DNA of 64,000 bases from Bacteroidales bacterium UBA5349. Lineage in GTDB: Bacteria; Bacteroidota; Bacteroidia; Bacteroidales; Tenuifilaceae. The notes beneath the pieces are model-generated. The model was not told the origin of the DNA and did not search any database. It saw nothing but the letters and a program-made list of their open reading frames with translations. A program made the translations under genes and the position numbers. Shown here in pieces: positions 51,035 through 59,745 of this stretch. The DNA lies in contig DHQB01000005.1 of the NCBI GenBank assembly GCA_002410065.1, positions 14,233 to 78,232 of the forward strand. Reading direction: 5' to 3'. Numbering within the stretch: position 1 is the first letter of the stretch; each line of letters begins with the position of its first letter.

Positions 51035-51478
51035 ATGATAACATCTGAAACACCAATACAACAAACATTTACGTTACAAGGCATTCGTCACATTGAACCC
51101 ATGTCGGCTGCCGACGCTGTGGCAAACGAAAACGCGCTACTAATTGACGTGCGTGAGCCGGAGGAACTTGAAATTATACACTTTGATGATACCGTAGAGT
51201 TTGTGCACATACCATTGCTGTCATTGCCTCTTAGGCTTGAAGAGTTGCCTAAGGATAGGCCGTTAATCATAGTATGTAATGATGGCATACGTAGTGTTAA
51301 AGCTGCAAACTTGCTAAGATACCAAGGGTATTCAAACATCTTTAACCTCGATGGCGGTATCGTTCAGTGGTTCAGAGATGGCCTTTCGCTAGTGCTTCGG
51401 GAGGATTATGCAAACGATGAGGCTGAAAATGGATGCGGCAGTTCATCGGGGTGTGGTGGTTGCAGCTGTGGATGCTAG
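51035..51478 (+). CDS. Rhodanese-domain protein with Cys/Gly-rich tail
   Basis: 147 residues. Rhodanese core: ALLIDVREPEELEIIHFDD (CH2A-like), HIPLLSLPLRLEEL, active loop IIVCNDGIRSVKAANLL with Cys about 83, and NLDGGIVQWFRDG. It would move sulfane sulfur. The last 15 residues, GCGSSSGCGGCSCGC, hold six cysteines, an addition not part of the rhodanese fold; it could bind metal or accept persulfide. It follows the ars/thiol locus by 157 bases and has its own promoter. Confidence 0.88.
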   Translation: MITSETPIQQTFTLQGIRHIEPMSAADAVANENALLIDVREPEELEIIHFDDTVEFVHIPLLSLPLRLEELPKDRPLIIVCNDGIRSVKAANLLRYQGYSNIFNLDGGIVQWFRDGLSLVLREDYANDEAENGCGSSSGCGGCSCGC

Positions 51479-51556
51479 TATTTTGGATTGAGAAGACCAG
51501 TAAGGTTAAGAAAGTTTCCTTATTTTAGATTCAGTAAGTCTAGAACTCGCCCGCGA

Positions 51557-51739
51557 AGCGATGCAACTGTTTTCTTAAAGGCTGGATACAAAGCAGCAAG
51601 CATAGGCACAACTAATTAGATAAAACCTGTCAACTACCATCATCCCAACGACAAATCCAACCTTACCATTACCCCTGAAATTATGGAAGATGCATCCAAA
51701 ATGGCATTCCTGGAAGTTTGGAATTTAGCAAACAGATAA
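51557..51739 (+). pseudogene. Remnant of an M28-type metallopeptidase gene (C-terminal end)
   Basis: In one frame, with a single internal TAG (51614-51616), the translation reads SDATVFLKAGYKAASIGTTN, stop, IKPVNYHHPNDKSN, ITPEIMEDASKMAFLEVWNLANR, stop. It resembles the end of M28 aminopeptidases (GSDHxxFxxxGxPA, then DYHxPxDTxDKI, then a helix ending WxLAN). The metal His of SDH is Ala here. No upstream part remains, so this is a decayed fragment. The rest of 51479-51850 holds only the rplU promoter. Confidence 0.6.
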
Positions 51740-51778
51740 GTAGGTAAGAATAAAATCATGAAATTATTCTTTTAAATT

Positions 51779-51809
51779 TTTGTTATTCAAATTATCTTTC
51801 CTACTTTTG
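51779..51809 (+). promoter_or_regulatory. Promoter of rplU-rpmA
   Basis: TTTG (51779-51782), 19 bases, TACTTTTG (51802-51809); both boxes and spacing match the consensus exactly, as expected for a ribosomal protein operon. Confidence 0.78.
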
Positions 51810-51850
51810 CAAGCCGAAAAAGTGTATAACACATATAATATTTCAAGATA

Positions 51851-52162
51851 ATGTACGCTATTGTAGATATTGCAGGACAGCAGTTTAAGGTGCAAAAAGA
51901 TCAGATGATTTTTGTTCATCGCCTTGACGCTGATGAAGGCACCGAAATGAGTTTCGACAAGGTATTACTTGTTGACAATGAAGGAAAAATAACCCTTGGA
52001 GCCCCAACCATTGAGAACGCTAAGGTTAATGTTAAGGTTCTTAATCATATTAAAGGTGATAAGGTAATTGTCTTCAAAAAGAAGAGACGTAAGGGTTATA
52101 AGGTGAAAAATGGCCATAGGCAGCAATTCACCCGAATCCAAATTGGAGAAATTGTAGCATAA
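51851..52162 (+). CDS. rplU: 50S ribosomal protein L21
   Basis: 103 residues, the standard length. MYAIVDIAGQQFKVQKDQMIFVHRL at the start and the signature HIKGDKVIVFKKKRRKGYKVKNGHRQQFTRIQI near the end, which holds the RNA-binding Lys/Arg/His cluster. Binds 23S rRNA next to L20. Followed by rpmA after 20 bases, the universal rplU-rpmA order. Confidence 0.98.
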   Translation: MYAIVDIAGQQFKVQKDQMIFVHRLDADEGTEMSFDKVLLVDNEGKITLGAPTIENAKVNVKVLNHIKGDKVIVFKKKRRKGYKVKNGHRQQFTRIQIGEIVA

Positions 52163-52182
52163 CCGTATAAAAGTTTTTAAAA

Positions 52183-52443
52183 ATGGCACATAAGAAAGGA
52201 GCTGGTAGTTCCAACAACGGACGCGAGTCAGAAAGTAAACGATTAGGTGTAAAACTTTTCGGCGGCCAAGTTTGCAAAGCAGGTAACATTATTGTACGCC
52301 AAAGAGGAACTAGGCACAACCCAGGTCAAAACGTGGGTATGGGTAAAGATCATACTTTGTTTGCACTTATTGACGGAACAGTTGCGTTTCGCAAAAAGGC
52401 TGAGGACAAATCGTACGTATCAGTTATTCCCGCAGAAAGTTAG
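52183..52443 (+). CDS. rpmA: 50S ribosomal protein L27
   Basis: 86 residues. MAHKKGAGSSNNGRESESKRLGVKLFGGQ is the typical N-terminal tail that reaches the peptidyl-transferase centre, without the extra cleaved leader seen in some Firmicutes. IIVRQRGTRHNPGQNVGMGKDHTLFALIDG follows. Ends the short operon before a hairpin terminator. Confidence 0.98.
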   Translation: MAHKKGAGSSNNGRESESKRLGVKLFGGQVCKAGNIIVRQRGTRHNPGQNVGMGKDHTLFALIDGTVAFRKKAEDKSYVSVIPAES

Positions 52444-52469
52444 TTTTTTCTTATACTTATAAAAGTTTA

Positions 52470-52519
52470 AAAATCTCCTGCAGCTTACCTGAATGGTGTA
52501 AGTTCAGGGGATTTTTCTT
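52470..52519 (+). terminator. Hairpin terminator of rplU-rpmA
   Basis: AAAATCTCCTG pairs with CAGGGGATTTTT, and inside CTTAC pairs with GTAAG around CTGAATGGT; the T run ends the hairpin. It lies 26 bases after the rpmA stop and just before serS. Confidence 0.75.
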
Positions 52520-52536
52520 TAATTATACCTACAACT

Positions 52537-53808
52537 ATGCTCACGCTTAAACAAATACACGAGAATAAAGACGAACTTATACTCAGGCTAAAGGTTAAAA
52601 ACTTTGAGGCTAAAGAGCCTATCGAAAAGGTTATTGATCTTGACAATCAAAGAAAATCGATTCAGGGGAAACTCGACGCCATGCTTGCTGAGCAGAATGC
52701 CATATCGAAAGAAATTGGGATACTCTTTAAACAAGGAAAAACTGCTGAAGCAGACGAGGCAAAGCAAAAAGTTGCAACCCTTAAAGAAGAATCAAAGGCG
52801 CTGAGCCAAAGCATGGCTGAAACTGAAAAGGAAATAAATGCAACTCTAATAAGGATACCAAACCTACCCCACCAGTCGGTTCCTATCGGAAAAAGTGCTG
52901 AGGATAATGAAGAGGTACGCTCGGGAGGTATAATTCCTAAACTTTATCAAAATGCAAAACCTCACTGGGAATTGGCCAAGGAGTTTGATATTATCGATTT
53001 TGAGCTTGGCGTAAAAATCACTGGCAGTGGTTTCCCTGTATATAAGGGTAAAGGAGCTAAGTTACAACGTGCACTCATTAACTTCTTTTTAGACGAAAAT
53101 ACCAAGGCGGGTTATCAGGAGATTATGCCCCCGCTTATGGTTAACGAAGACTCTGCCTACGGAACGGGGCAACTCCCCGATAAGGATGGGCAAATGTATC
53201 ACGCTCAAATTGATAATTTCTACCTTATCCCAACCGCTGAAGTGCCAGTAACCAATATTTTCAGGGATGTGATTCTGAAAGCAGCCGATTTCCCCGTAAA
53301 ATTAACAGCATACACGCCTTGTTTTCGCCGCGAAGCAGGCTCATACGGTAAAGACGTAAGGGGATTGAATCGCCTACACCAATTCGACAAGGTTGAGATT
53401 GTACAGATTCAGCATCCTGAAAAATCATACACGAGCCTCGATGAGATGGTGAAGCACGTTGAAGGCATTCTGCAAAAATTAGAATTACCCTACAGAATTT
53501 TACGCCTATGTGGCGGTGATTTGAGTTTTACCTCTGCGCTAACATACGACTTTGAAGTTTACTCAGCAGCACAGCAGAAATGGCTCGAGGTTAGTTCTGT
53601 TTCAAACTTCGAATCGTTCCAGGCCAACCGCTTGATGCTTCGCTTCCGCGAAGAGGGTGAAAAACGTAATCAACTTGCCCACACACTTAACGGAAGTTCC
53701 CTTGCATTACCAAGGATTCTTGCTGCTTTGCTAGAGAATAACCAAAACGAGAATGGAATAGCGATTCCTAAAGTATTGCAGCCTTTCTGCGGATTCGAGT
53801 CAATATAG
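52537..53808 (+). CDS. serS: Seryl-tRNA synthetase
   Basis: 423 residues, class II. N-terminal coiled-coil arm that grips the long variable arm of tRNA-Ser (residues about 25-105, AMLAEQNAISKEIGILFKQGKTAEADEAKQK). Motif 2 is CFRREAGSYGKDVRGLNRLHQFDKVE near 265, the TAE motif is IPTAEVPVTN, and motif 3 is LNGSSLALPRILAALLENNQ. No separate promoter box was recognised in the 18 bases after the L27 terminator, so read-through may contribute. Confidence 0.97.
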   Translation: MLTLKQIHENKDELILRLKVKNFEAKEPIEKVIDLDNQRKSIQGKLDAMLAEQNAISKEIGILFKQGKTAEADEAKQKVATLKEESKALSQSMAETEKEINATLIRIPNLPHQSVPIGKSAEDNEEVRSGGIIPKLYQNAKPHWELAKEFDIIDFELGVKITGSGFPVYKGKGAKLQRALINFFLDENTKAGYQEIMPPLMVNEDSAYGTGQLPDKDGQMYHAQIDNFYLIPTAEVPVTNIFRDVILKAADFPVKLTAYTPCFRREAGSYGKDVRGLNRLHQFDKVEIVQIQHPEKSYTSLDEMVKHVEGILQKLELPYRILRLCGGDLSFTSALTYDFEVYSAAQQKWLEVSSVSNFESFQANRLMLRFREEGEKRNQLAHTLNGSSLALPRILAALLENNQNENGIAIPKVLQPFCGFESI

Positions 53809-53831
53809 AACACGCCTTTTTGAAGATTGAG

Positions 53832-53885
53832 AACCGATCTTAATGCAAAATAATATAGCGCATAAAGATCGGTTTACTATATTTG
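53832..53885 (+). promoter_or_regulatory. Inverted repeat and -7 box before the DMT transporter gene
   Basis: AACCGATCTT (53832-53841) and AAGATCGGTT (53865-53874) form a perfect 10-base inverted repeat around 23 bases; four bases on, TATATTTG (53878-53885) is an exact -7 box 34 bases before the next ATG. Without a strong T run the repeat may be an operator or a weak serS terminator. Confidence 0.5.
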
Positions 53886-53918
53886 CTTAAATAATTCAGC
53901 AGCAATAAATAGCACAAG

Positions 53919-54812
53919 ATGAATGGTAAGAAACTATCGTATCTTTTTGCTGGTCTTACAATTCTTTTTTGGGGTACAGCTGCATCAGCATTTAAGTTAA
54001 CACTTGAGCATTTATCAAATGTTCAACTGCTTGCATGGGCTTCCCTTTTTTCTACAGTTGTGCTGCTATTTATAATTTTGCTAACAAACAAGTGGGAAGA
54101 GTTACGTAAGCTAACCTGGAAAAAGGCACTTCCATCGTTATACCTTGGGTTACTCAACCCATTTGCATACTACTTAATTCTATTCAAGGCTTACGATCTA
54201 CTCCCCGCTCAGGTTGCTCAACCGCTAAACTTTATTTGGCCCTTAGTTCTGGTTCTGCTCTCAGTTCCCATTCTAGGGGAGAAGATAACTGCAAAGGGAG
54301 TCCTAGCACTTTTGGTTAGTTTTGTTGGCGTAATCCTAATCTCATCTGAAGGGAACATTACCAACATAGATATAAAAAGTCCCTTTGGTGTATTCCTTGC
54401 TCTTTCTAGCACTATAGTGTGGGCTTTGTACTGGATTCTTAATCTGAAACATACGGGGGTTGATCCAGCAATTCGCCTTTTCGTTAACTTTACCTTTGCA
54501 ACAATTTTTTCGTTTGGCCTAGGGATTTTCGTGGATGGTTTTTGGAATATCAATCTGAACTGGCTTGGGGGAGCACTTTATGTTGGATGCTTTGAGATGG
54601 GGCTAACCTTCTTTCTTTGGCTAAAAGCCCTTAGCCTAGCCGAAAGCAAAGCAAAACTCAGCAATATTATTTATCTGGTTCCGTTTTTATCCCTAATCTT
54701 TATCCATTTCATTTTGGGAGAAAATATCTACTGGACAACCATTGCAGGACTCATTATTATAGTGTCAAGTATTCTATATCAACAAATTAGTAGTTCAAAA
54801 CAAAAATCATAA
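53919..54812 (+). CDS. EamA/DMT-superfamily transporter
   Basis: 297 residues with ten membrane helices in two EamA repeats. First repeat LSYLFAGLTILFWGTAASAFKLTLEHLSN to about 140 (PILGEKITAKGVLALLVSFVGVILI); second from FLALSSTIVWALYWILN to LGENIYWTTIAGLIIIVSSIL. Drug/metabolite exporter family; substrate unknown. The S41 protease gene begins 4 bases later on the same strand. Confidence 0.9.
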   Translation: MNGKKLSYLFAGLTILFWGTAASAFKLTLEHLSNVQLLAWASLFSTVVLLFIILLTNKWEELRKLTWKKALPSLYLGLLNPFAYYLILFKAYDLLPAQVAQPLNFIWPLVLVLLSVPILGEKITAKGVLALLVSFVGVILISSEGNITNIDIKSPFGVFLALSSTIVWALYWILNLKHTGVDPAIRLFVNFTFATIFSFGLGIFVDGFWNINLNWLGGALYVGCFEMGLTFFLWLKALSLAESKAKLSNIIYLVPFLSLIFIHFILGENIYWTTIAGLIIIVSSILYQQISSSKQKS

Positions 54813-54816
54813 TCCC

Positions 54817-56055
54817 ATGAAAAGGACTGTATCAATCCTACTAGCGTCATTAATGATATTTACTTTAGGCTGTAAAAAAGATGAGAATCCTAACCAAGAT
54901 GCAAATCAACAGCTGATGTTCGAAATGAACAAATGGTACCTTTGGTACGACAAGATGCCCAACGTTGATCCGGACAATTATCATTCCCCAGTTGATCTGC
55001 TCGATGCTCTTACATACAAAGAGTTAGACAAATGGAGTTACATAACCACTAAACATGAACTAGAAGCCTACTACAACGAAGCCCAATTTTTGGGTTATGG
55101 TATAGGAATGGCCTTTGATACTAGTAACCGACTTTGGGTTACCTTTATCTTTAAAGATTCACCGCTTAGGGAGTTTGGTGTTGACAGGGGCTGGAGAATT
55201 GCGGCCATTAACAACACCATAGTATCTCCAAATAATGCAAACTCGCTACTAGGGTTAAATAGTGCAACTTTTAAGTTTATCAATCATGATGGGGATGAAG
55301 TAGTAGTATCGGCAACAAAGCAATCCCTTAAGATGAATACAGTATTAATGGATTCGGTTTACAATACCGACAAGGGGAATATTGGGTATTTTGTGCTTAA
55401 AGGATTTGTTGGACCAACTGTTGAAGAGCTAAATATCACATTTGCAAAGTTTGCTGCGCAAAACGTAAACGAAGTAATTGTTGACCTAAGGTATAACGGT
55501 GGCGGCAGTATTAATACAGCATCACATTTAGCTGATTTGCTTGCAGGGAGTATTGCTAGTGGCGAAATTCTTGGCACTTTTGCACATAACAATAAGCAGA
55601 GCCACGAGAATAGTGCCATCTTGATAGGGAGCAAACCAAACTCGCTATCGCTAACTAGGGTATTATTTATCACAACCCGAAATTCAGCATCAGCTAGCGA
55701 ACTGGTAATAAACGGACTTACCCCATACATGGATGTGGTTTTGGTTGGCGACAGAACCTACGGAAAACCCGTTGGGATGTATTCATTCACCTATCTTTCT
55801 TTCGACTGGGCATTTGTGCCCATTTGTTTTAGATTTCTGAACGCGAATGGTGAGGGTGACTACTATGATGGTATTCCTGTTGACATTGTAGCATCCGATG
55901 GTATTAGTTTCCCCTTTGGCAACATAAACGAACCTAGCCTAGCCGCTGCAATTGGTTATATTACAGGACAGACAAAAGCGTTAAACGAAACAACTTTTGA
56001 AAAACTTTATCAACCAGAGCAAAAGGGTTTAAAGCAAGAGATTGGAGCTTGGTAA
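54817..56055 (+). CDS. S41-family peptidase, lipoprotein
   Basis: 412 residues. Signal peptide and lipobox FTLGC (Cys19). An N-terminal helical part (MFEMNKWYLWYDKMPNVD) is typical of Bacteroidota S41 proteins; a PDZ-like region is near 110-165 (GIGMAFD, DRGWRIAAINNT). The protease core has YFVLKGFVG, VDLRYNGGGSINTA, ITTRNSASASELVINGL with the catalytic Ser in SASASE, and RTYGKPVGMYSF with the Lys. It probably trims or degrades periplasmic proteins. Follows the EamA gene by 4 bases. Confidence 0.9.
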   Translation: MKRTVSILLASLMIFTLGCKKDENPNQDANQQLMFEMNKWYLWYDKMPNVDPDNYHSPVDLLDALTYKELDKWSYITTKHELEAYYNEAQFLGYGIGMAFDTSNRLWVTFIFKDSPLREFGVDRGWRIAAINNTIVSPNNANSLLGLNSATFKFINHDGDEVVVSATKQSLKMNTVLMDSVYNTDKGNIGYFVLKGFVGPTVEELNITFAKFAAQNVNEVIVDLRYNGGGSINTASHLADLLAGSIASGEILGTFAHNNKQSHENSAILIGSKPNSLSLTRVLFITTRNSASASELVINGLTPYMDVVLVGDRTYGKPVGMYSFTYLSFDWAFVPICFRFLNANGEGDYYDGIPVDIVASDGISFPFGNINEPSLAAAIGYITGQTKALNETTFEKLYQPEQKGLKQEIGAW

Positions 56056-56124
56056 TAATCCATTTTAGTAAAATTTATGAGTGTTTAGCATTTGAATTAC
56101 AGCCACCCTTGTTGCACATTTTGC

Positions 56125-56132
56125 TATATTTG
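56125..56132 (+). promoter_or_regulatory. -7 box of the ruvC promoter
   Basis: TATATTTG, an exact match, 31 bases before the TTG start of ruvC. No TTG at the ideal -33 distance. Confidence 0.5.
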
Positions 56133-56163
56133 CAGGTAATAGCATTTTGCAAAACTTTATGCT

Positions 56164-56727
56164 TTGAGCGACTTACAGGAAAGAATTATACTAGGGATTG
56201 ACCCCGGCACCAACGTTTTGGGCTATGGGGTAATAAGGTGCATGGGCAAAAACCATATTGAACTGATAGTTTTGGGGGTAATTGAACTAAAAAAATATGG
56301 CGACCATTACCTTAAACTTAAGGCAATTTACGAGAGGGTTCAACAATTGGTTGATCAGTACTTACCCGACGATGTTGCCATTGAGGCTCCATTTTTCGGG
56401 AAAAATGTTCAGAGTATGCTTAAGCTAGGGCGCGCTCAAGGAGTAGCAATGGCAGCAACACTATCCCGTTCGGTACCAATTTTTGAGTACGCCCCAAAAA
56501 AGATTAAATTGGCCATAACGGGGCAGGGCAATGCATCGAAAGAGCAAGTTGCAGCTATGCTGCAAAATATTTTAAAGACTAAAGATTTTGGCGCAAAAAC
56601 CCTTGATGCAACCGATGGGCTAGCAGCGGCTGTGTGTCACTTTTATCAGCAGCAAAACATGGTTAGCTACGGTAAGGCCAATAGTTGGAGCGCATTTGTG
56701 AAAAACAATCCAGACAGAGTAAAGTAA
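56164..56727 (+). CDS. ruvC: Holliday junction resolvase RuvC
   Basis: 187 residues. Catalytic acids: Asp in ILGIDPGTNVLGYGV, Glu in DVAIEAPFFGKN, and the Asp pair in TLDATDGLAAAVCHF. Start: the only usable codon is TTG at 56164, because an in-frame TAG lies at 56140-56142 and the nearby ATG at 56160 is in another frame (ATG CTT TGA). First gene of the ruvC - small membrane protein - mutL - rhomboid run. Confidence 0.95.
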   Translation: MSDLQERIILGIDPGTNVLGYGVIRCMGKNHIELIVLGVIELKKYGDHYLKLKAIYERVQQLVDQYLPDDVAIEAPFFGKNVQSMLKLGRAQGVAMAATLSRSVPIFEYAPKKIKLAITGQGNASKEQVAAMLQNILKTKDFGAKTLDATDGLAAAVCHFYQQQNMVSYGKANSWSAFVKNNPDRVK

Positions 56728-56763
56728 TTACAGTTGAATTAAAAAAATAAGGGAGGGTTAACG

Positions 56764-57042
56764 ATGGGAATAGTTTTTTTTAGAACACCAAAGCCAAAGC
56801 AATTTAAATATACACCTCTTTACTATAACCCCGAAAAGGAGGCTTTAAAAGAACGAGAACAACAGATAAAACAGGAATTAGGCTTAACTGATGATGAAGC
56901 ACCAAGGGTTTCATTAATTAAAGGACAGTTTAGGCGCAACTATGATAGGAAGATAAAGGGGAGGGCCAAAAGCAAAAGCAATTTCAGGTTAATCCTAATT
57001 GTTATTGTTCTAAGTTTAATTGCTTACTACATGCTTAAATAA
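56764..57042 (+). CDS. Small C-terminally anchored protein of unknown function
   Basis: 92 residues. Starts FFRTPKPKQFKYTPLYYNPEKEALKEREQQI, a Pro/Tyr/Lys-rich part followed by a helix, then KGRAKSKSNFR and one C-terminal membrane segment LILIVIVLSLIAYYML. Small proteins with this FRTPKPKQFxYxPxYYNPEKE start are, as I recall, conserved beside mutL in Bacteroidota. The function is unknown. It lies 14 bases upstream of mutL. Confidence 0.8.
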   Translation: MGIVFFRTPKPKQFKYTPLYYNPEKEALKEREQQIKQELGLTDDEAPRVSLIKGQFRRNYDRKIKGRAKSKSNFRLILIVIVLSLIAYYMLK

Positions 57043-57056
57043 GAATAAGGATTAAC

Positions 57057-58901
57057 ATGCCAGATGTAATTCAGCTACTACCCGATTCCGTTGCAAACCA
57101 AATTGCTGCCGGTGAAGTTGTTCAAAGGCCTTCTTCCGTTGTAAAAGAGCTAATGGAGAACTCTATTGACGCAGGTTGTTCAAACGTGCAGGTTATTGTT
57201 CGTGATGGCGGTAAAGGGCTAATTCAGATTGTTGATAATGGCTGTGGCATGTCCGAAACCGATGCAAGGCTTTGCTTTGAGCGACATGCAACATCAAAAA
57301 TTAAAGAGGCTAACGACCTGTTTGCCATACAAACCATGGGATTTAGGGGCGAAGCATTAGCATCAATTGCCGCTGTTGCCGAGGTTGAAATGAAAACCCG
57401 AGTTGCCAATAGCCAGATTGGTACTAGTATTCGCATTTCGGGAACAGAGATTCTTGAGCACGAACCAGTTTCTTGCCCCGAGGGCACATCCATAACCATA
57501 AAAAATCTATTCTTTAACATTCCAGCACGCCGAAAATTCTTAAAAAGCTCATCGCTTGAGCTAAAACATATCATAAGCGAGTTTCAGCGGGTTGCTCTTG
57601 CCAACCCGATGGTTTCATTTTCACTGTCGCACAACGGTGCCGATATATACAAACTTCCAGAGGGTAACACTAAGCAGCGCATCGTTCATCTTATGGGTAA
57701 AAACCTAGGAAGCCACCTAATTGATATAAACACCAAAACTTCGGTAATTGGCATTGCCGGTTATATTGGCACACCCGATTGCGCAAAGAAAAGTCCAGGT
57801 GAGCAATTCTTTTTTGTAAATAATCGATACATGAAGAATCCCTACCTGCACAAAGCCGTGATGAAGGCATTTGAAAAATTGCTTCCCCCCGAAGCTATTC
57901 CACCTTATTTCATCTTCCTTGAAACCGATCCAAGCTCTATCGATGTAAATATTCATCCCACCAAAACTGAAATTAAGTTTGAAGATGAACGAATGATATG
58001 GCAAATACTAAATGCCTCAGTAAAAGAGGCTTTGGGTAAGTTTGCTGTTGTTCCTTCAATCGATTTTGAAACCGAAATGGTTATCGATGTTCCGTTCTTC
58101 CCCAAGAGTGCTCCTTTTAATCTCCCCGAAGTTGAGGTTAACCCTGACTTTAACCCTTTTGATAAGGATTATGTAAGCCGTTCATCGTACCAACAGGCTA
58201 GCAATCGGAAATCATCTGCACCAAGGGGTTGGCAAAATCTTTATCAGCAAGAGCAAGGCAAAGGTTTTGATGAAAGCATTGAGACTGATAAACAAACATC
58301 GTTTAGCCATATTGAGCAGGAGTTAATTGTGCCCAATGCAACTCAACGTTTTTTTCAGCTTAAGAATAGGTACATACTCACCTCGGTTAAATCGGGGTTG
58401 ATGGTAATTGACCAAAAGCGTGCACACGAGCGAATCTTATTTGAGAACTACCTCACCGCTTTATCCATGGGCCCATCGAGTTCTCAACACGAGTTATTCC
58501 CTGAAACTATTGAGCTAAATGCCGGTGACTTTACATTGCTCACAGAGCAAATTGATGGGTTAGCCTCACTTGGAATATCCATTAGTCTGCTTGGGCAAAA
58601 CACAATTGCTGTAAATGCATTACCATCGAGCATAAAAGCGAGTAATCCAGAACTATTAATACGTGGCTTTATCCATTCGTTTAAAGAGAACACTTCAAAC
58701 CCCGAATTTGATGCACATCAAAAACTTGCCGCATCATTGGCAAAAGCATCGGCCATTCCCTATAGCAGGCAGTTAGAGCCTATTGAAATGCAAGATTTGG
58801 TTGATAAACTTTTCGCTTGCCAACACCCGAATCTCTCTCCAGATGGGAAGCCAACCATATCAATACTAGGGATAGAGGAACTTGAAAAACGGCTTAAATA
58901 A
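57057..58901 (+). CDS. mutL: DNA mismatch repair protein MutL
   Basis: 614 residues. GHKL ATPase half: IAAGEVVQRPSSVVKELMENSIDAG, VDNGCGMS, ATSKI, TMGFRGEALASIAAV. The C-terminal dimerisation half begins near 420 (NRYILTSVKSGLMVIDQKRAHERILFENYL). There the endonuclease motif DQHAxxExxxxE reads DQKRAHERILFE, keeping both Glu but not the His; the later Cys motif reads CQHPNLSPDGKPT. Co-transcribed with the small protein upstream; rhomboid genes follow. Confidence 0.96.
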   Translation: MPDVIQLLPDSVANQIAAGEVVQRPSSVVKELMENSIDAGCSNVQVIVRDGGKGLIQIVDNGCGMSETDARLCFERHATSKIKEANDLFAIQTMGFRGEALASIAAVAEVEMKTRVANSQIGTSIRISGTEILEHEPVSCPEGTSITIKNLFFNIPARRKFLKSSSLELKHIISEFQRVALANPMVSFSLSHNGADIYKLPEGNTKQRIVHLMGKNLGSHLIDINTKTSVIGIAGYIGTPDCAKKSPGEQFFFVNNRYMKNPYLHKAVMKAFEKLLPPEAIPPYFIFLETDPSSIDVNIHPTKTEIKFEDERMIWQILNASVKEALGKFAVVPSIDFETEMVIDVPFFPKSAPFNLPEVEVNPDFNPFDKDYVSRSSYQQASNRKSSAPRGWQNLYQQEQGKGFDESIETDKQTSFSHIEQELIVPNATQRFFQLKNRYILTSVKSGLMVIDQKRAHERILFENYLTALSMGPSSSQHELFPETIELNAGDFTLLTEQIDGLASLGISISLLGQNTIAVNALPSSIKASNPELLIRGFIHSFKENTSNPEFDAHQKLAASLAKASAIPYSRQLEPIEMQDLVDKLFACQHPNLSPDGKPTISILGIEELEKRLK

Positions 58902-58980
58902 CCCTAGCCTTTATCTTTCCAACACAAAGAACAAAGCCGTTGAATAAACGTTAATTAATACAAACAAATATCATATTACC

Positions 58981-59727
58981 ATGAGTTTTAGCGGAAATTC
59001 ACCATTCCAAAATATGCCCCCAGTTGTTAAGAACCTTATCATCATAAATGCGATAATGCTTCTTGCCACCTTTGTTTTAGGTAGCACTAAGGGGATTGAC
59101 CTAAATAGGATTTTTGGTCTTTTCTATTTTGAATCGCCATTATTTAAACCTTTCCAGCTGATTACCCATATGTTTATGCACGGGGGCATTGCTCACCTTT
59201 TCTTCAATATGTTTGCCCTATTTATGTTCGGCCGTGTTCTAGAGCAAGTATGGGGAAGCAAAAGATTTTTTATATACTACTTCTTTACTGGGCTAGGTGC
59301 AGCAATTCTGCATTCATTTGTAAACTACATCGAGGCACAATCGATAATGTCGAGCCTTTTGCCAGAGCAAATTGCTTTGGTTAAAAGCGAGGGGACAGCA
59401 ATTTTTATGCAAGGCAAAAACTACGCCCATGGGGGCATGGCTGCACTAAACGCATTATATAATATCCCAACTGTTGGCGCTTCTGGAGCAGTATTTGGCG
59501 TACTTTTAGCCTTTGGTATGTACTTCCCCAATACGCAGCTCATGCTGCTTTTCCCACCAATCCCCATAAAGGCAAAATACTTTGTAATTGGCTATGGTTT
59601 AATTGAATTATACCTTGGCTTTACCCAATCCAACAGTAATGTTGCACATTTTGCACATTTAGGGGGTATGCTTTTCGGTTTCATCCTCATTAAAATTTGG
59701 CAAAAGCAAAAAAACAAGTTTTACTAA
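58981..59727 (+). CDS. Rhomboid-family intramembrane serine protease (first of two)
   Basis: 248 residues with six or so membrane helices. LITHMFMHGGIAHLFFNMFALFMFGRVLEQ (the HxxxN motif of the L1/TM2 region), the catalytic Ser in VGASGAVFGVLLAFG (GASG), and the catalytic His in VAHFAHLGGMLFGF. A long loop between helices 2 and 4 (about 115-160) is typical of the Bacteroidota form. Sits between mutL and a second rhomboid gene. Confidence 0.92.
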   Translation: MSFSGNSPFQNMPPVVKNLIIINAIMLLATFVLGSTKGIDLNRIFGLFYFESPLFKPFQLITHMFMHGGIAHLFFNMFALFMFGRVLEQVWGSKRFFIYYFFTGLGAAILHSFVNYIEAQSIMSSLLPEQIALVKSEGTAIFMQGKNYAHGGMAALNALYNIPTVGASGAVFGVLLAFGMYFPNTQLMLLFPPIPIKAKYFVIGYGLIELYLGFTQSNSNVAHFAHLGGMLFGFILIKIWQKQKNKFY

Positions 59728-59745
59728 AAAAGGCCTTATTAAGCT

